A stretch of DNA of 64,000 bases from Artocarpus heterophyllus. Lineage: Eukaryota; Streptophyta; Magnoliopsida; Rosales; Moraceae. A program made the position numbers and the translations under genes. Of the stretch, positions 35,400-49,000 are shown one piece after another. Every line of letters starts with the position of its first letter. Position 1 is the first letter of the stretch. Below the pieces are notes generated by a model. It ran no database searches, was not told the DNA's origin, and saw only the letters and a program-made list of their open reading frames with translations. Where the stretch lies: positions 21,485,467 through 21,549,466 of the forward strand of contig CM046354.1 in assembly GCA_025403435.1 (NCBI GenBank). The letters run 5' to 3'.

Positions 35400-35545
35400 G
35401 AAAGATAACCTGGTGGGTTTAAGTAAAAAAGAAAGGTAACTCGATGGATTACAAAATTAAGTAAAGGGAACCCAATGGGTTACAAAGTTAAGTAAAAGAA
35501 AAGGGTAAACCAACGAGATACAAAGTTAAATAAAAAAGAATGAAT
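35400..35545 (+). repeat. Degenerate minisatellite, about 36-bp unit
   Basis: Four units resembling GATGGGTTACAAAGTTAAGT followed by AAAAGAAAGGTAAC, diverged from each other. Confidence 0.7.
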
Positions 35546-35764
35546 AGTTAACGTCTAAATTATGTTATCAATCGAGAAAATTGATAGTAAGAAAGGTTAA
35601 CTAATAGCTAGGTGTCATCTAAACAGGACACAAAAGTCGACTAATAAAAGGAAAAGGAATAAAATAGGAATGCTAGAGCGTTATCCAGATAAATGTTAAA
35701 CCTCACCTACAGCATGAAGAAAATGAATTTCGAATGCTTCGAATATGTTTTACGTTGGCATTTA

Positions 35765-35990
35765 TTATACATAAAGTTTTAAAGTTTAAGTTAAGATTTG
35801 CAATGAATTTGCAACTGTTATGTTTAAAGTATCTTTGTTATTGTTATGCATAAAGTTTTACGGATCAAGTTAAGACTTGTAATATATTTGCAATTATTAT
35901 ATTTAAAGAATGTTCGCATATGTTATGCATAATATTTTAAAGTTTCAAATTATGATTTGCAATTTGGTTACATATGCTACGTTAATGTTT
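35765..35990 (+). repeat. Degenerate tandem repeat, 79-89 bp unit
   Basis: Three units each opening TTATRCATAAAGTTTTA-like (35765, 35844, 35933), followed by AAGTTAAGAYTTGYAAT-like sequence. Confidence 0.7.
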
Positions 35991-36404
35991 CAATGCCAAG
36001 TTATAGCATAAAGTATGTGAGCATTTGTTATGCTTATCAAAGTTAATAAGACAGTAAAGTAAAGATGATAAAGTAAAGCAAAAATGATAAGTATCATACT
36101 AGCCTCCTTGATGTGAGGTATATAAGTAAAGTTAAAGTTATGACCATGGTGTTCGATGGTCTTAAGTCTTCCACAAGGGAAGTATTATGTTATGATCCCA
36201 TGATTGATGAAGTTTTATGCACACTAAAGTTCACAAGATAAAAAAAGATAACGATAATGATAAGAAGTTAAAATAAGACATGAATGATAATAGGAATGCC
36301 CATAACTGAAACTTCTTATTTGAGCATAAATGGAATCATGTATAATGGCCTTGCCTACATTGCTTTTATGATACGTTTATGATATGTGCTTATGAAAGAC
36401 TTTT

Positions 36405-36560
36405 TTACGAAAAATGTTTCCACGAAAAGGTTCATGAAGGAAGTTTTATGAGAAACGTTTTATGAAAAGCATTTTATATGAAATGTTTTATAAGAAAGAT
36501 ATATAAACGATGTTTATGAAAGAAGTTTAATGAGAAACGTTTAAAGAGAAAAGTTTTATG
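36405..36560 (+). repeat. Short tandem repeat, about 20-bp unit
   Basis: Repeated GAAACGTTTTATGAAAAG-like units, at least six diverged copies. Confidence 0.65.
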
Positions 36561-37070
36561 AATGCTTTAAATGTTTAAAGAGCAAAAGCTCATTATAAGT
36601 TCTTTCATACTGTAAATAATTTTATGGGAGGCCAGTATGACTGATTGAAGAGCTCGGTGCTGCAGAAGACAGCTGCGAAGATTGGTTATAGATACCACTA
36701 CAAGAAGCCTTCCACTAGTAAAAGAAAAGTTTTCCACTAATTGTTATAGTGTTTTCAAAGTTTTAAGAAAATCAAAGTCTAAAGAAATATTTTCAAAGTT
36801 TTAAGATATATTTACGAAAGTTTTAAATAATTATAAAGTTAAGTTTTTAACCCATGTTTCAGTTTACGTTGTAACAGAAGTTGCAATAGTTTTTAAGCAT
36901 ATTTAAAGAAAAAATTTATTCAACATTTTCTTACTGAGTAAGAAAGATTGATGTTCAAGTAAAGCATGTTTAAAGTTAAGAAACGACATTTAAGAAAGTT
37001 AATTTCTATTTGAAATTATTTATGTTCTTTCATAATTATTGGTCATGATTATTTTCTTGTTTTGTTTGGG

Positions 37071-38565
37071 TGCACCACTAAATAGGACTTGAATTTAATC
37101 TAGTGTTAGATTAGAAGGTTTGATCGGTAATTGTCTTGTTTTCTAATTATTAGTAGCAAATTGCAAAGTATGATTGTAGGAGGTTTTCGTTAATTGTGAT
37201 GTGGAACATAACATATATTAAATGAACTAAGCTTGTGTGTTTGTTATTTAGATCAACCTATCTTTCTCAACTTAATAGTTAAATCTAGAGAGCTTTTATT
37301 AGGTTATTTAACGAAAAGAAATTAAATAAAGAGCTTATTTTATTTAACGACAAAGTATGGAATGATTAAGATAGTAGAGCTTGTTGTTATCTATGGTTAG
37401 TAGTTTCAATAGGAAACTGAGAATAATTTTGTAATTAACTTTACGGTTATTGCTTAGTGGTGGCAAATGATCTTTTAATCGATATTATTGTCATTGTCTT
37501 ATCTTATTTTATTTTCTTGTATTTTCATTTATTTTGTAATTTAGTTTATATTCAAAACCCTTAGTGTTTTATTGAGTTTAGATTTTAGTGTCAATAGCTA
37601 GTTAATTAGACCCATCCTCTGCGACTCATCACTATACTCCATAATGACATTATTCTTAGTGATATTTAACTTGGTGCCCCCTCTAAGCCTACCACCTTCC
37701 TACTATTTTTCCTTTTAAGGTATTCGTATCTAAGGACATAAATGTCGCCCCTTCATGTTATGCATGTTCTTTTCATTACTTACTAGACTTATATTCTTAA
37801 ACCATGCCTTTAATATCACATTATTCAAATCATATCAAATTCAGTTGTCCACGTTGCTCACTACATGACGACTTCACAATATTACGTTCTAGCATATGTC
37901 AAACAAGTTAGCCACGTTGTAGTCTATAGGATGGGCCCATGGTAGTATGGTATACGTTACATTCTTGTGCATTTATTAAAAAATAAAATATGATTTACCT
38001 TGAAAATTAATCAATCAATTTAATCAAATAATATCTCACAAAAATTGAATAATAGAATCCCTACCTCGAAACTTGTCTCAGAGGGACTATGAACAACTAT
38101 AATTAACTCACAATAATGACCATAGTAGTGGACAACTTGCTCTGGACTCTTTTACATTAGATTGCTTCACCTCATGATACATTCAATCTGTGTCATTTTT
38201 TTCAACAAGATTGAATTAGCTCGAATGGAGGTCAGGATTATGCTCAAAACATCGAAAATAGCCATGAGTGCAGCTTCTCAATTTGAAGGCCGAGTTAATC
38301 GTTGATCGACCTTGACCGATGTTGACTGCATCTTGACAAAGGGATGGTGGCTGACCTTGGACCTACTCCCCTAAATTGACCCTCCTAAATCCAACAGTCA
38401 GGTCAATTTTAGTCAATTTGGCTCTAACTTTATGGATCAGGCTTTGGATTCTTTGGAAGATCTATTGGCATGGAGTTTGATTCTTTGGTGAATTTTTGAG
38501 GAAATTGATGGATGATGTTTTGTTACCTATTTCCCTATGAGTATTTTGGTAGCACAATTGATTAC
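37071..38565 (-). other. Non-coding, probably old LTR sequence around the solo LTR
   Basis: No coding frame. Part (38031-38065) resembles 25196-25245, and the sequence continues beyond the solo LTR to GGGTGTTGCAATA near 41805, the complement of the common LTR start TGTAACACCC. The solo LTR therefore probably sits inside an older minus-oriented LTR. 38561-38565 (ATTAC) is its left target duplication. Confidence 0.35.
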
Positions 38566-41040
38566 TAATGAGATTGTAAAAGTGTACATTTTCTATGGCT
38601 TAGATCATTTATGTATGCTTTTATTTCTCATTAAATCTTTTAATTAATAGCATTTTTGTGTTTAATTAGGTTTTTGTGTCTTAGTGTAAAAATGTGTCTC
38701 AAAATGTATGTTTAATGTGTTTTTATGTTTAATAACATTTTTGATAATTTTTAGAATCATTTTTATGGGTTAAATATGTGTTTAGTTTGAAAATAATTAA
38801 AACTAAAAAAATAATGTTGTGTAATTTTATTTTGAGTCTTACAATGTTTGTAAATAAGTCTTCAGTTTGTAAATATGTTTTATAATATTTTTAGTAATTT
38901 TTAAAAATATTTTCAGGTCTTAGATAATATATTTGTTAAGGTTTGTTAATTTTAGAACGTTTTATTTATTTTTAGTGTTTTTTGTGTGTTTTATTGTAAA
39001 ATAAATAATTCAAAATATTATAAAAATTATGTTTGTAAAATAATTAATTTTAGCTTGTTTATTTTGTTTTAGATTTGAAATCTAAAAGAACAACATAGCA
39101 AAACGATGCAAAAATAGGCAAAAACGAACCTCAAAGGCACAAGAAATCAAAAAAGAAATTAAAAATAAAAAAGAAATGACACGTGGGGTGCTTTGAACCG
39201 TCCGATCAAACCGTCGTATCGTACTTAGCCGTTCGATCTTTTGCCACATGTCAGGGAAATCTTTAAAAATGTCTCGGATTTGATGTAGCACGTCCTACTT
39301 GAAGCAGCTCGGTTGTCCATCAGATTAGCTTACCTCGACAAATTCTATGCTCCAGACCTCATCCACAGTCTTACTTAGCTTCGTATAATCTGAGCCGTGC
39401 TTCTCAGTCAAAGTCGACAAATCTTAGAGTTAAGATGCATGCGTTCCTTAAGCGCACCATACTGGATTCTGAGCTAAATCAAGTACGTTGACAAGCTGTC
39501 TTAGGCGAAAAGAAAAGGAAAATATACACACACACACATAAAACTAAAAGTAATTCTACTAGCTAGGCGATAAGAAAGATATAGAAAAAATATGAATCTC
39601 ATGAATTGCATCCGAATAGGATGCAACCTTAAATAAATAAATAAGTAATAAAAATATTAATAAAAAAAATCTAAATAGTTGTTTTTTCCCTCTATATAAA
39701 ACACCCCCTCCTTCTTAGAATGCCCACGGCCATTTGGCCTTTCATTCTTCCTTCTTTGTTATTTTCTCAATTGTTGAGTTTCTAACTCAACAGTATCTCC
39801 TTTTGGGAGGAGATACTGTTAGGGCACTCTTTTGACTTAATTTTTAATATTAAAATAATTCCCAAATTGGTATAGAAAGTTGGGTGAGGTAGAGAGATAA
39901 TCTTGTATGCTTAATACTTTGGTATGGTTTTTAACTCTGTTTTTGTTTTGTAATGTTTATGTCTTCATGGAGTAAATTGTATTTTTCAAGTTTTTAGTAA
40001 TTATTATTAGTATTATTATGCTGCCCATTTTTAGATAAATTAAGTCATGCTTTGTTTATCTAATTTAATTATGTTGCATAATTAATATCAATAATAGTGA
40101 AATAATGCTCAATTTTATGGAATGTCTTTTGCTACAATATGACTTGTTATATTGTCAATTTTAGATATTTCATAAGACGAGGTTCTGTCAAAATTAATTA
40201 AAAAATTATTCCATTTAAATATAAAAATTGTAATTTGTTATCATCTTTTCTATTTTAAAATTATGTTAATTATAATGTAGTGACAGCGATTATAATTTTT
40301 ATAATTAATACACCAAATTACTAGTGCTTTTATAGGAAACCTTTACTGCATTATAGCTTGTTGTATTGTCGCTTTAAGTTAATTTAAAAATTAGTAAAAG
40401 TGCTTGCAATTAATGGGAAAAGATAGAATAAGTCAAATACTTCAGATAATTTATTTAGAATTAAAATTTTGTACCAGTTACAAAACAAACAGGGGATTCT
40501 TGAAGCTTCACCACTTTAATTTTATGTTTTAAAAATCTTATTTAAAATTTCCTAAAAGTATTTGTTTCCTTTTAAACTTTGTTTGTAAAAATCCCTTTCC
40601 ATTTAAATCAAAAATTTTAATCTTTCAAAAACCCACCATCTTATGGATACGACAATATTTTTATACTACAAATGTCTGCATTATAGCTTGTTGTATTGTC
40701 GCTTTAAGTTAATTTAAAAATTAGTAAAAGTGCTTGCAATTAATGGAAAAAGATAGAATAAATCAAATACTTCAAATAATTTATTTAGAATTAAAATTTC
40801 GTATCAGTTACGAAACAAACAGGGGATTCTTGAAGCTTCACCACTTTAATTTTATGTTTTAAAAATCTTATTTAAAATTTCCTAAAAGTATTTGTTTCCT
40901 TTTAAACTTTGTTTGTAAAAATCCCTTTCCATTTAAATCAAAAATTTTCAATCTTTCAAAAACCCACCATCTTATGGATACGACAACATTTTTATACTAC
41001 AAATGTCTGCATTTAAAGAATCATTTTGGGCAATTCAACA
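38566..41040 (+). repeat. Solo LTR of a gypsy-like family (2,475 bp)
   Basis: Matches both LTRs of element D along its length, starting TAATGAGATTG and ending CAATTCAACA. The five bases ATTAC lie directly on both sides (38561-38565, 41041-41045), so this is a target duplication around a single LTR, the product of LTR-LTR recombination. TATATAA at 39693-39699. It exceeds the 2.14-kb family length because of an internal 330-bp tandem duplication. Confidence 0.88.
40351..41010 (+). repeat. 330-bp tandem duplication inside the solo LTR
   Basis: Copy 1 at 40351-40680 and copy 2 at 40681-41010, differing at roughly 8-10 positions by eye. Other LTRs of the family have one copy. Confidence 0.92.
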
Positions 41041-41045
41041 ATTAC

Positions 41046-43242
41046 AACGACACCAAAATGAACGGGATTGGAGTTTCTCCATAGCATACCATGGTGGCAT
41101 TCTCCAATCTCCAATGGGCGACGGCGGTACCTCACAATTGAGGTGTAGGATCTTCTCTATGCCTTGTCCTATATTCGTTGGTACTAAAGGTGTCAAAAAT
41201 GGCAGTCGAAAGGTAGGAGATCAACAATTGTGTGTGTTGGCTAGAATTTGTGGCTCTGGCGTCGAAGTACATGAAATTCGAGCAGCAAAAACTGATTAAA
41301 CTTTATTCCTTTTTTCAATTCAAATCCGTAGAGACTGAAATTGCCTCAATTAGACATATGATGACAAATTATGGCGATCTGAAGTTGTGGCTATTTTGGA
41401 ATTTTGACTAATGATTGCAGAGAATTCCAATAAGTTATCGTCGACTCGACACATCATTGAACTCAGTTCGACGAGAGCTATCCAATGGTGTGGGAGGTGT
41501 CAAAAATAGTTGTTGGAAATTCAGTAAGAGTTTTGGCTATGAATGGAGAAGAAAGAGAGAGAGAATGAGTGCGAGAGAGAGAATAGGAGGGGAGAAATCT
41601 GATTGGCTGTGGGGGATTCCATGAAATATGATTTAGTGAGGGGAGAGGAAATGCTACAACTTGGCTCCTAAATTCAAAATTTATCCCTGTTTCAAGAAAC
41701 TTCATAGCTTAGTCCCATCTCAAATTTTACAAATTAAACCTAATCTAAGAAAATTTTTCCAATACGACCCACAAAATAAATCTGAAATTAATTCAAAAAT
41801 TATGGGTGTTGCAATATAAGTCAACATACTGGCTGGAAACTAAACCCTACACAACTACATATAAATGTATCCTTAAGCCATATCAAACCCTAGTGCCTGC
41901 TAAGTTATTTTTCCATATTCTCTTCTCTCTCTCTCTCTCTCAAATCTTGAGAAAAATCTTAGTGCACTTGATAACGCATGTCGCGACAGGATTGGTAGAG
42001 CGTTGCGTTCAAGCAACATGGCAAAACGCAGATGCTTAAAAATGGAGGCGCATGAATATAGACGACAGGTGCGAAGCACTGGATCTGTCTCGTTGCTGAA
42101 AAGCTCCAGAGGGCATACACGCAAATCTGGGTCACCACTGGATTTGATTAGATAGTTTGTGAGACTGAACTTAGCAGAGATATGTCTGTATTTGAATTTC
42201 TTTTATTTATTTAACTTTTTATGATAATTTTTCATCGCCATTTATGCTCTAGATTCACGCTTTTCACCTTACTTACCGACACAAGAAAAATGTAATTAAA
42301 GGGGAAATTAAATTAAATTATCAAGAACATAGGCAAATAAAATGCCAAAAAAAACGCTAAAACAACTACTGAACCTAGTTATCTAGCAAAAAAAGGTCAA
42401 AAATTAAAATTTCTAGAACATAGAGTTATTAGATCCGCTAGAGCATGACAAAAGATGATTAGTTAGGAACCAATGAAACCCTCAACAAAAAGAATTTGAA
42501 CTTAATGGCAGATTTAATAGCTAAATTAAAGCACTCATTTGATCAAGATTGAGATTGCCATTAATTTTTTTTACATCTTTTATTCTGATTATAATTTTTT
42601 ATAGGTTTATAAGATTATTTTTTAGTGTCCAAATCTGTTGTTCTTTTTTTTTTTTTTTTTGTCTTTTTGACTATCCCCTTCACTATTTTTCAATGCATTT
42701 TTTAAACAACAACCTAAATATATAAAAAGGAACTAAATATTAAAAGTAATTTAGAAATTCAATTAGTTGTCAAAATTTAATTGAGGGCACAGACAATAGG
42801 ATAAAACATGAGACAATAATCTTGATTCATTTTTGTAAGTATTCTTAACTTTCATTTGCACAATAAATGACATTTTTCATCGATAATAGCTTTACTATCA
42901 TTAATCATTAAAATTAAAATTAAATTGATTTTAAATCGGGAACCAAATTTTCATAAATTTAAAAATTTCAAGAATTTGTCTTGCTATTAACTTGATATCA
43001 AATGATTAATCTATCACAGATTTAGATTCGAATTTTTTGTCATAATCTAAATTTAAAATACTTTTTAGGGAATTCCACATTTATTTTTAATACCAATAAG
43101 TAACAACCATATTTGCTTGGTCTACTCGTCAATAAAATATGATCAAATTTTATCCATTTTTCATCGCATTTATTATTATTGAACCTTTCAAAATTAATGT
43201 ACAACCTATCAATTGGAAATAATGAGGTTCATTTGAACAAAT
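41046..43242. other. Between solo LTR and element D, no gene recognised
   Basis: The first 770 bp continue the older LTR-like sequence. It includes a GA-rich tract (about 41551-41590) and a CT run (about 41926-41942). Small open frames at 41003-41299 and 41415-41624 show no recognised motif. 43243-43247 (AGTCC) is the left target duplication of element D. Confidence 0.45.
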
Positions 43243-43247
43243 AGTCC

Positions 43248-44005
43248 TAATGAAACTGTGAAAATGTAAATTTCTTAAGGTTAAGTATCATGATTTTGTA
43301 TAAACATTTCTCATTAAATTCTTTAATTTATAGCACTTTTGTGTTAATAGTATTTTTCTGTCTTAGTATGTAAATATATTTAAAAATATATTTTTAGCGT
43401 ATTTTTATGTTGGATAATATTTTTAATAATTTTTAGAGTCATTACGATGCGTTAAATATGTGTTTAATTTGTAAATAATTAAAATTATAAAAATAATATG
43501 TGGTAATTTTATTTTGAGTCTTCAAGTATTTGTAAATAAGTTTTAAGTTTTAAATATGTTTTATTATATTGTTAGTAATTTCTAAAAATATTTTTGAGTC
43601 TTAGACAATATATCTATTAAAGTTTCTTAATTTTAGAAGTTTTTATTTATTTATAAAGTATATTATCTGTTTTATTGTAAAATATATAATTTTAAAATTA
43701 CTGTAAATATTTTATTTGTAAAATAATTAATTTTAGTGTTTTATTAATTTTATATTTAAAATCTGAGAGAAAATTGGAGCAAAACATTGTAAAAAAGAGT
43801 AAAAACAAACCTCAAATACACAAGAAATCAAAAGAAATTCAAAATTTTAAAAAATGGCACAAGGCAGCATAAGAAATCATCGGATCGCGCGACCGAATCT
43901 ATCTAGACTATCCACATGTCGCCAGCTATCCTCCATTACCTCAAATCAGAAATCTAATTGTGTGCGGCCTAATCTACATGCATCTGTCCTTCGCGTTTTC
44001 AAAAC
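43248..44005 (+). repeat. Element D 5' LTR, left part
   Basis: Starts TAATGAAACTG. It stops at the insertion site of element C; the last five bases (AAAAC) are that insertion's target duplication. The sequence resumes at 53745, as shown by the uninterrupted counterpart in the 3' LTR around 59190-59215. Confidence 0.88.
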
Positions 44006-46020
44006 TATTGAAAAAAAGTGCGCAGTAGAATTTTAAAAATTTTATATCAAAGTATTTTCCAAAAACACAAGTTTAATATGCTATATGCCTAAATTAACCA
44101 GATCTTACTAACATTTGTATGCCGAAAAGCTCCTGCAGTTTGTGAAGAGAAGTAACGTTCTAGAAGAGCCTCAACCAACTGGTCTTCTTTGCTATTCTTT
44201 ATCCACGACTGGAGTGAGTGTGGGCTCACACGTACAGCTCTTCCATCAGGTGACTCTCCTTCCAACCAATCGAGAAAACCCAAAGCAAGTGTTTGTGATT
44301 TGTGAACAAGAGCTCTTAGGGAGTTTTTAGATGCTCACCAATAGAGTATCACTCTTAATCTCTCAACTGATCTTAGTAACTCTTAAGACTTACTCTCTTT
44401 ATATAGAGGTTGGGCCTAGGGTCATTCCTTATTAGATTAGGTCTCATCAAAAACTTGAAACAGAATCAAGTTCGGATCAATATCTGATAAGATCCACGTG
44501 GAAACGTGTAATCGTATCCTTTGCTCATTGGCAGGCCGAACATCTTGATCGGCAGGCCGAACACGTCCATCGGCAGGCCAAATTAGGGAATAAAAATCTA
44601 GCAAATCTTTTATTTTCCACCCGGCATTCTATAGGATAAAGTCTTAGTTTTAATTCAAATAACCCAATAGAGAAGTTATCTGATCAAAACAACTTATCTA
44701 GATAATCTCTAAGAAAATAAATCAATTCTAAATAATTCTACAAGTTTATCTTGATCTAATTTTATCCAAAAATTAAATCAACCGAAAAACAGACAAGAAT
44801 TATCCGATCCCAATAATTTAACAAGTTTATCTTGAATTAATTTTTTATCATAAAATTAATTCAACTGATAAATAGACATGAACTATCCGATTCTTCTAAA
44901 TTTTAAACCAATCTAATAAATCTGACATAAGTCACCAATTATTGAAAAAGCACGCCGTATCGTTATATGATGTTTTGAGCTAGCAAAGGGGACCAAATGA
45001 ACCTATATAGTTCAAGCTCCCGATAATTATAAAACCCAATATCTCAGATATACATTTCATAATTATCAACTCCAATGCTACTCCACTGAAAGCTTGGAGC
45101 TACACTCTCGAACTACATAGAATTACAAAGCCCGTATAGCTAAGTCTCTATGACATATCATAGTGTATCGTATCCTCATACGATTATCCATAACTGGCTT
45201 AAGGACAAGTTCTATCTTACCTTTTCGATTATTTTTATCTTACGTTCTATTATCTCACCGTCGGAAAACTTACCATCCAAAGGCAGTATGCCATTCAGTT
45301 ACACCTATGTATCCAAATGGTTGAGCGCTCCAGTTTTTCAATTACATGATAACGTATATAAGAGGATATCACTATTCCTAAAGTGGAGCTATGGATTCTA
45401 TATCTATGAATAACAAGTCTACGCTATCAAAAGTCATGCCTTCAACGTACTAGGATGCATACCATTATTAAGATGTGGGTGTCATCCTTTGGTACATCAA
45501 AAGACGCAAGTCAAGACAATAGGCTCACTATTCATCTCGGGATTAAGATACAATACAAATGTTTGTTAAGTGAATTGATTTGCTGAGACAGAATTATTAA
45601 TCCAAAGCAATTCACTTTATGTCCTGATCCAACACATCGTCACCTATGACAACGTGCCAATGTTTCTATTCATGGAGTCCACCTTCGATGGTCAAGACAA
45701 ACCATCTCCCAATAGGGATATAGATAACATAACAATCTTTACATGAATAAAGCGCCCAACTTTATTCCCTCAATTGCAGATCTTATGATTTAGACTATCA
45801 CCTTAAAAATCGTGTCTTTCGTATAATCTGTCCATTATATGCCTAATTCTTAAAGGTTTAGACTGATAGTCTCAGACTATTGTTTGCTTTACATACATTC
45901 AACAAATATGAACGTAAAAAGGACAAGATTTGGCATATAAATAATGAATAAATTCTTTATTGATAAAAATGTCTCAAAAAACATATTACATTTTGACTCT
46001 TAGGGCATACATGTCTAACA
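44006..46020 (-). repeat. 3' LTR of element C (2,015 bp)
   Basis: On the minus strand it runs from TGTTAGACATG (46020) to the left end. It contains the ATCGGCAGGCCGAAC motif repeats at about 44525-44582. Confidence 0.93.
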
Positions 46021-46031
46021 ATCTCCCACTT
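46021..46031 (-). promoter_or_regulatory. Polypurine tract of element C
   Basis: AAGTGGGAGAT on the minus strand, adjoining the 3' LTR. Confidence 0.9.
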
Positions 46032-46058
46032 ACACTATATGAGTAAATATGATAAATC

Positions 46059-49000
46059 TCACATCCCCATAGCTTCTACATGTCTCTCAAAGACTCTCCC
46101 AGTAAGTGTCTTCGTAAATGGATCAGGTAAATTATCCTCTGACGCGATCTTACACACCGTGATATGCCTGCCCTCAACGAAGTCCTTTATCAAATGATAC
46201 TTCTGATCAATATGCTTACTCTTCTTATGAAATCTTGGTTCCTTAGCATTAGCTACCGCCGCACTATTATCACAGTACAGTGATACCACCTTATCCATAC
46301 CAGGAACTACCTCAAGATTCCCAAGGAACTTGCGGAGCTACACTGCTTCTATTGAAGCATCACTAGCTGCCACATACTCAGCCTCCATTGTTGAATCCAA
46401 AGTGTAATCTTGCTTTACACTTCTCCAACTAATGGCACTGTCGCCCAGAGTAAACACAAAACCCGAAGTCAATTTCCTAGAATCCAGATAGGATTGAAAA
46501 TTCGAGTCAATGTATCCTAGAGGAGTCAAGTCCTGACCCGAATACACAAGCATATACCCTCGAGTCCTTCTCAGGTACTTGAAAATATGCTTTATAGCAA
46601 CTCAATGGTTTGGTCTTGGATCCGCCTGAAATCGACTTATAATCTCGACCGCATAACTAATATATGGTCGTGTGCAAAGCATAGCATACATGAGGTTACC
46701 CACTGCCGAAGCATAGGGCACCTTCTTCTTGTATTCTCTTTCTTCATAAGACTTTGGAGAGTCTTTCTTAGAAAGAGTAATTCCAGACCTAGATGGTTGC
46801 CTACCTTTCTTGGAATCCTGCATTACAAACCTCCTGAGAATTTTACTTATGTAGCCGGCTTGTGACAAAGCTATCATTTTGTTCTTCCTATCCTGAAAGA
46901 TCTGGATACTGAGAATAAAATTAGCCTCACCCAAGTCCTTCATGTCAAACTGCTTGGTCAACCATAATTTGACCGATGGCAATGCCCTAATGTCATTGCC
47001 AATTAGCAAAATGTCATCTACATAGAGTAGTAGAAAAACCACATTCTCATCTTTAATGTGTTTATAAACAAATGGCTCATCCACATTTTGTGAGAACCCA
47101 TAAGTCTTGATCACCTGATCAAATCTTATGTTCCAAGAACGGGAAGCCTGCTTAAGTCCATAAATTGACTTTAGCAGCTTATAAACCTTACCATCTTGAC
47201 CTGTCACCTTGAACCCGTCTGGTTGTACCATATAAATAGACTCATCAAGATAGCTATTCAGAAAAGCCGTCATAACATCCATCTGTCAAATCTCGTAATC
47301 GAGAGCGGCAGCTATGGTCAAGAGAATCCGGATGGACTTAAGCATGGCTATAGGTGAAAAGGTTTCTTCATAATTGATTCTTTCCTCTTGCGTGTAACCC
47401 TTTGCTACCAATCTAGCCTTAAAGGTTTCGACCTTTCCATCTACTCCTCTCTTCCTCTTGTAGATCCACTTACACCCTATGGGTTTTACCCCTTCGAGAA
47501 GATCCACAAGCTCCCAGACCTGATTAGTCTCCATAGACTTCATCTCTATGTTCATGGCCTCTGTCCAGAGTTTTGAATCAACATCCTCTATAGCTTTTGT
47601 GTAAGTATAAGGATCCCTATTATGTTCATCAGGTTCAACCAAGAAGGCTTCCCCATTGAACATATACCTTTTGGGTTGACGCCCGATCCTCTCATTGCCA
47701 AAGCCCCTTAGGTTGTTGTTTAGGTTCATTTGGTTTTTCTACACTGATCGGAATGGTTTCATTTGGAACCTCCGAAGTGATTGAATCACTCCTTAACTCC
47801 TCAAGCACCACTTTGCTTCGAGGTTTAAAGTCGTCCATGTAACTCTCCTCAAGGAAAGTTGCATTGGTTAAAACCACGGCTTTATTTTCCTTTGGGTTAT
47901 AGAAATAACCCCCTTTAGTCCCTTTTGGATATCCTACAAACATGCAAACTTTTAAACGTGCTTCCAACTTATTCGGATCCTTAAATAGGACATGAGCCAG
48001 ACATCCCCATATGCTAATATAGTTTAAGGATGTCTTCCTACCTGTCTATAACTCGTGAGGAGTTTAGGGACCAATTTTGAAGGCACATTGTTCAAAAGAT
48101 AACATGCGGTTTGTAGTGCATATCCCCAAAAGGATAAAGGCAATGATGAATAACTCATCATGGACCTAATCATGTCCAACAAAGTCCTATTTATGCTCTC
48201 CGCTACGCCATTCTACTACGGAGTGCCCGGCGCAATCAAATGGGATAAAACCCCATTATCTAACTAGTGTTCTAAGAACTCATCAGAAAGGTATTCCCCA
48301 CCTCGATATGATTAAAGTGCCTTTATGGGTCTACCCAATTGCTTTTCCACTTCAGCCCGAAACTCCCTAAACTTGTCAAAAGTTTAGTTTTTGTGGTGCA
48401 TCAGGTACACATATCCATATCTTGAGTAATCGTCAATAAAAGTGACAAAGTACTCATACCCTCCTTGTGCCCGGATGTTCATCGGTCCGCAAACATCACT
48501 ATGCACAAGTTTTAGAACCCCTTTGCCCCTATTGCCCTTAGACCTGAATGGTCTTGTGGTCATTTTACCCTCAAAACAAGATTCACATTGAGGTATAGAT
48601 TCCACCTTTAAGTGACTTAAAGGTCCATCCCTTACCAACCTTTGAATCTTATTCAGGTTAATATGGCCATGGCGCAAATGCCAAAGATAAGTCTTATTAG
48701 AGTGAGAAGTTTTAAGTCTTTTAAAGTTATTATCATTCATCTTAGCATTAAGCAATAAGTCCATCTTAGGTTTGATAAATATAGATTATTTTGCATCCAT
48801 CTAGAACAAAGAAAAGATTTGTGTTTACGAATCACCACTTTATCATTAAAAGAAACCAAATAGGAGTCTTTAAATAAACAAGCTACAGAAATTAAATTCC
48901 TTTTAAATTTTGGAACATAAAAACAATCTTGCAAAAATAAATTCCTATAATTATCAAAATAAAAATAGACATCTCCCACTGCTTCCACTATGACCAAAGA

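Larger units (their letters stand above)
33628..37070 (+). repeat. Degenerate LTR-like non-coding region
   Basis: 3.4 kb with no open frame of note beyond a 69-codon artefact. The start (ACCCACCAAAGTACCACC) and the sequence left of element B (TATAACACCCAAGAATTTTGG at 27797-27817) look like the two sides of one gypsy-type LTR split by element B. The end holds TTTTCTTACTGAGTAAG (about 36927), a common plant gypsy LTR motif. Three tandem-repeat tracts lie within it. Confidence 0.4.

Noticed and set aside
46587..46865. Plus-strand frames within element C (also 47388-47576, 49110-49496)
   Set aside because: They are opposite-strand shadows of the gag-pol sequence, which has clear domain motifs on the minus strand.
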